Shown: in pieces, positions 62,438 through 64,000 of the stretch
How the letters are laid out: each line of letters opens with the position of its first letter
How positions within the stretch are numbered: position 1 is the stretch's first letter
NCBI RefSeq assembly: GCF_017115105.1
Contig: NZ_JABXKH010000052.1
Location: 24,253-88,252, forward strand
Origin: Nostoc sp. NMS2
Lineage (GTDB): Bacteria > Cyanobacteriota > Cyanobacteriia > Cyanobacteriales > Nostocaceae
Reading direction: 5' to 3'
Length of the DNA stretch: 64,000 nucleotides
The notes under the pieces: generated by a model
The model's input: the letters and a program-made list of their open reading frames with translations, nothing else
What the model was told of the DNA's origin: nothing
Databases searched by the model: none
Position numbers and translations under genes: made by a program

Positions 62438-63673
62438 GTGACTACCACTCCCCTCTCTCCAAGTTCAACTGCTCAGATTCCTGATGCACTAGGTCGCTTT
62501 GGACGCTTCGGCGGTAAGTATGTACCTGAAACGCTGATGCCTGCCCTGGCTGAATTAGAAACAGCTTATCAGCAATACCGCAATGACCCTGGTTTTCAAG
62601 CAGAATTACAGCAGTTGTTACGAGACTATGTGGGACGCGCCACACCATTGTATTTCGCTGAACGCCTGACTGCTCATTATGCCCGTCCCGATCGCACAGG
62701 GCCGCAAATTTACTTAAAGCGCGAAGATTTAAATCATACTGGCGCTCACAAAATCAATAATGCCCTTGGTCAGGTCTTGTTAGCGAAACGCATGGGTAAG
62801 CAACGGATTATTGCCGAAACTGGTGCTGGACAACATGGAGTTGCTACAGCCACAGTTTGCGCTCGTTTTGGGCTGGAATGCGTAATTTATATGGGCGTTC
62901 ATGATATGGAACGCCAATCTTTAAATGTTTTCAGAATGCGGTTGATGGGGGCTGAAGTGCGTCCGGTGGAAGCGGGAACTGGAACCCTGAAAGATGCCAC
63001 TTCTGAAGCAATCCGCGATTGGGTAACAAATGTGGAAACAACTCATTACATCCTGGGTTCAGTAGCAGGGCCCCATCCCTACCCGATGATGGTACGTGAT
63101 TTCCATGCAGTCATTGGCCAAGAAACTCGCGCCCAAGCAATGGAAAAGTGGGGCACACTACCTGATATTCTCTTGGCTTGTGTGGGTGGTGGTTCCAATG
63201 CAATGGGACTATTCTATGAGTTTATGAATGAGTCTTCTATACGGTTCATTGGGATTGAGGCAGCAGGAGAAGGTGTTAATACCGAAAAACACGCAGCAAC
63301 CTTGACAAAAGGACGGGTTGGTGTACTGCACGGAGCAATGAGCTATCTATTACAAGATGAGGATGGGCAAATCATTGAGGCGCACTCAATTAGTGCAGGG
63401 TTAGATTATCCCGGTGTGGGGCCAGAACATAGCTATTTGAAAGATACTGGTCGCGCTGAATACTATAGTGTGACGGATGCAGAGGCAATGGCTGCATTCC
63501 AGCAATTATCGAAATTGGAAGGGATTATCCCAGCATTGGAAACAGCCCATGCGATCGCATATCTCGAAACCTTATGTCCCCAACTAAGCGGCAGTCCCCG
63601 AATTGTAATTAACTGTTCTGGACGCGGTGACAAAGATGTACAAACGGTAGCTAAGTTATTAGATCCAGCGTAA
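62438..63673 (+). CDS. trpB: tryptophan synthase beta subunit
   Basis: 411 residues from the GTG at 62438. PLP Lys105 is in [50 protein letters not shown] and [16 protein letters not shown] (phosphate loop) are all present. The C-terminal [12 protein letters not shown] is conserved. It condenses indole and serine to tryptophan. trpA is not adjacent, and trpC lies 2.8 kb upstream with unrelated genes between, the scattered arrangement usual in cyanobacteria. Confidence 0.96.
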   Translation: MTTTPLSPSSTAQIPDALGRFGRFGGKYVPETLMPALAELETAYQQYRNDPGFQAELQQLLRDYVGRATPLYFAERLTAHYARPDRTGPQIYLKREDLNHTGAHKINNALGQVLLAKRMGKQRIIAETGAGQHGVATATVCARFGLECVIYMGVHDMERQSLNVFRMRLMGAEVRPVEAGTGTLKDATSEAIRDWVTNVETTHYILGSVAGPHPYPMMVRDFHAVIGQETRAQAMEKWGTLPDILLACVGGGSNAMGLFYEFMNESSIRFIGIEAAGEGVNTEKHAATLTKGRVGVLHGAMSYLLQDEDGQIIEAHSISAGLDYPGVGPEHSYLKDTGRAEYYSVTDAEAMAAFQQLSKLEGIIPALETAHAIAYLETLCPQLSGSPRIVINCSGRGDKDVQTVAKLLDPA

Positions 63674-64000
63674 ATCTACTAAGACAATCCGCAAATCGAT
63701 AAATTGTTAGCGATCGTCATGGCTAGGTATCTGTGCTGCATCAGCGTCTGGAAAACATTGAAAGATTGCTACAGAGGTATTTTATCGGCTACTGAGATCG
63801 AAGCTTACGACCAGATGCAAAAGTAACAAAAAAGCGAGAACAGTGGCGTGCAAAATATATTGCACGGGTGTTACGTGTTGAAGGATTTCTAACTCCTCCA
63901 CCAAAGCTAGTCGCACAGAGGCTTTAGTGGAGAAATTTATGCTATTTAAACCACGTCTATCTTGAAACCTGTAGTTCAACTCTAATGAATAAGGATTTGC
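63674..64000. other. trailing region after trpB, no clear gene
   Basis: Two consecutive short frames could be one decayed gene. ATG 63719 reads to TAA 63824-63826 (MARYLCCISVWKTLKDCYRG). Then, in another frame, come KKREQWRAKYIARVL and VEGFLTPPPKLVAQRL, ending at a TAG around 63927. I know no family, so it is not called as a gene. The right edge is cut by the window. Confidence 0.35.

Noticed and set aside
62420..62441. Leader peptide for attenuation of trpB
   Set aside because: The short frame contains no Trp codon, and no alternative stem-loops were found around it.
1..64000. tRNA, rRNA and CRISPR features
   Set aside because: No cloverleaf with a GTTCRANNC-type T-loop and no spaced direct-repeat array was seen; tandem repeats here are head-to-tail heptamers without spacers.

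Overview
The window is a chromosomal stretch of a filamentous, probably heterocyst-forming cyanobacterium of the Nostoc/Anabaena type. The evidence is the dense scatter of the octamer GCGATCGC in genes and spacers, the short tandem heptamer repeats, the crtH, PedR, SLH-porin, DUF3318 and two-partner-secretion genes, and an sphR-sphS-phoU operon divergent from two coiled-coil genes that match, as I recall it, the alr4504/alr4505 (zicK/zacK) locus of Anabaena PCC 7120. No tRNA, rRNA, CRISPR array, prophage or known defence cluster was seen.

Layout: 1-4.8 kb holds the 5' end of an SLH protein gene and a large multi-PAS hybrid histidine kinase. 5.3-10.8 kb holds the coiled-coil pair and the phosphate regulators SphR, SphS and PhoU. 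10.8-15.0 kb is an AT-rich segment between inverted copies of one dispersed repeat; it carries a membrane glycosyltransferase, a transposase relic and a DPM-type/GtrA fusion glycosyltransferase. 15.4-20.2 kb has a Crp-family regulator, an SLH/OprB porin and small conserved proteins. 20.6-31.7 kb has crtH, upp, yggT, an Rpn-type nuclease, two alpha/beta hydrolases and aroE. 31.9-35.0 kb is a minus-strand cluster of a sigma-like factor, a DUF2330 protein and an orphan RnfD-like membrane protein. 35.2-43.6 kb has a polysaccharide deacetylase, a HIRAN protein, a PfkB sugar kinase, PedR, a DUF6391 protein, a glycosyltransferase, rfbB and a Ser/Thr kinase. 43.6-56.7 kb is mostly minus strand: murF, a TerB-like protein, a histidine kinase, an HDAC-like deacetylase, an FHA-PAS-GAF-GGDEF-EAL protein, an orphan TpsB porin and a SWIM protein. 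57.1-63.7 kb has lpdA, trpC, a beta-carbonic anhydrase, a Pmp3-like peptide, a SUI1-like factor and trpB.

Most genes are housekeeping or signalling genes transcribed singly or in pairs. The most unusual feature is the spacer DNA. I could delimit about ten miniature elements with their own terminal inverted repeats. Several occur twice at identical length (150 bp twice, 91 bp twice). One element of about 335 bp is inserted inside another repeat whose intact copy lies 4 kb away. Elements with unrelated ends share internal blocks. Short proteins of 38, 45, 50 and 52 codons were found in the spacers by direct translation.

No wholly new multi-gene system is evident. The best candidates are the DUF2330/RnfD-like/sigma-like cluster, the repeat-flanked polyprenyl-sugar glycosyltransferase pair with a Fur-like palindrome, and the miniature-element families.
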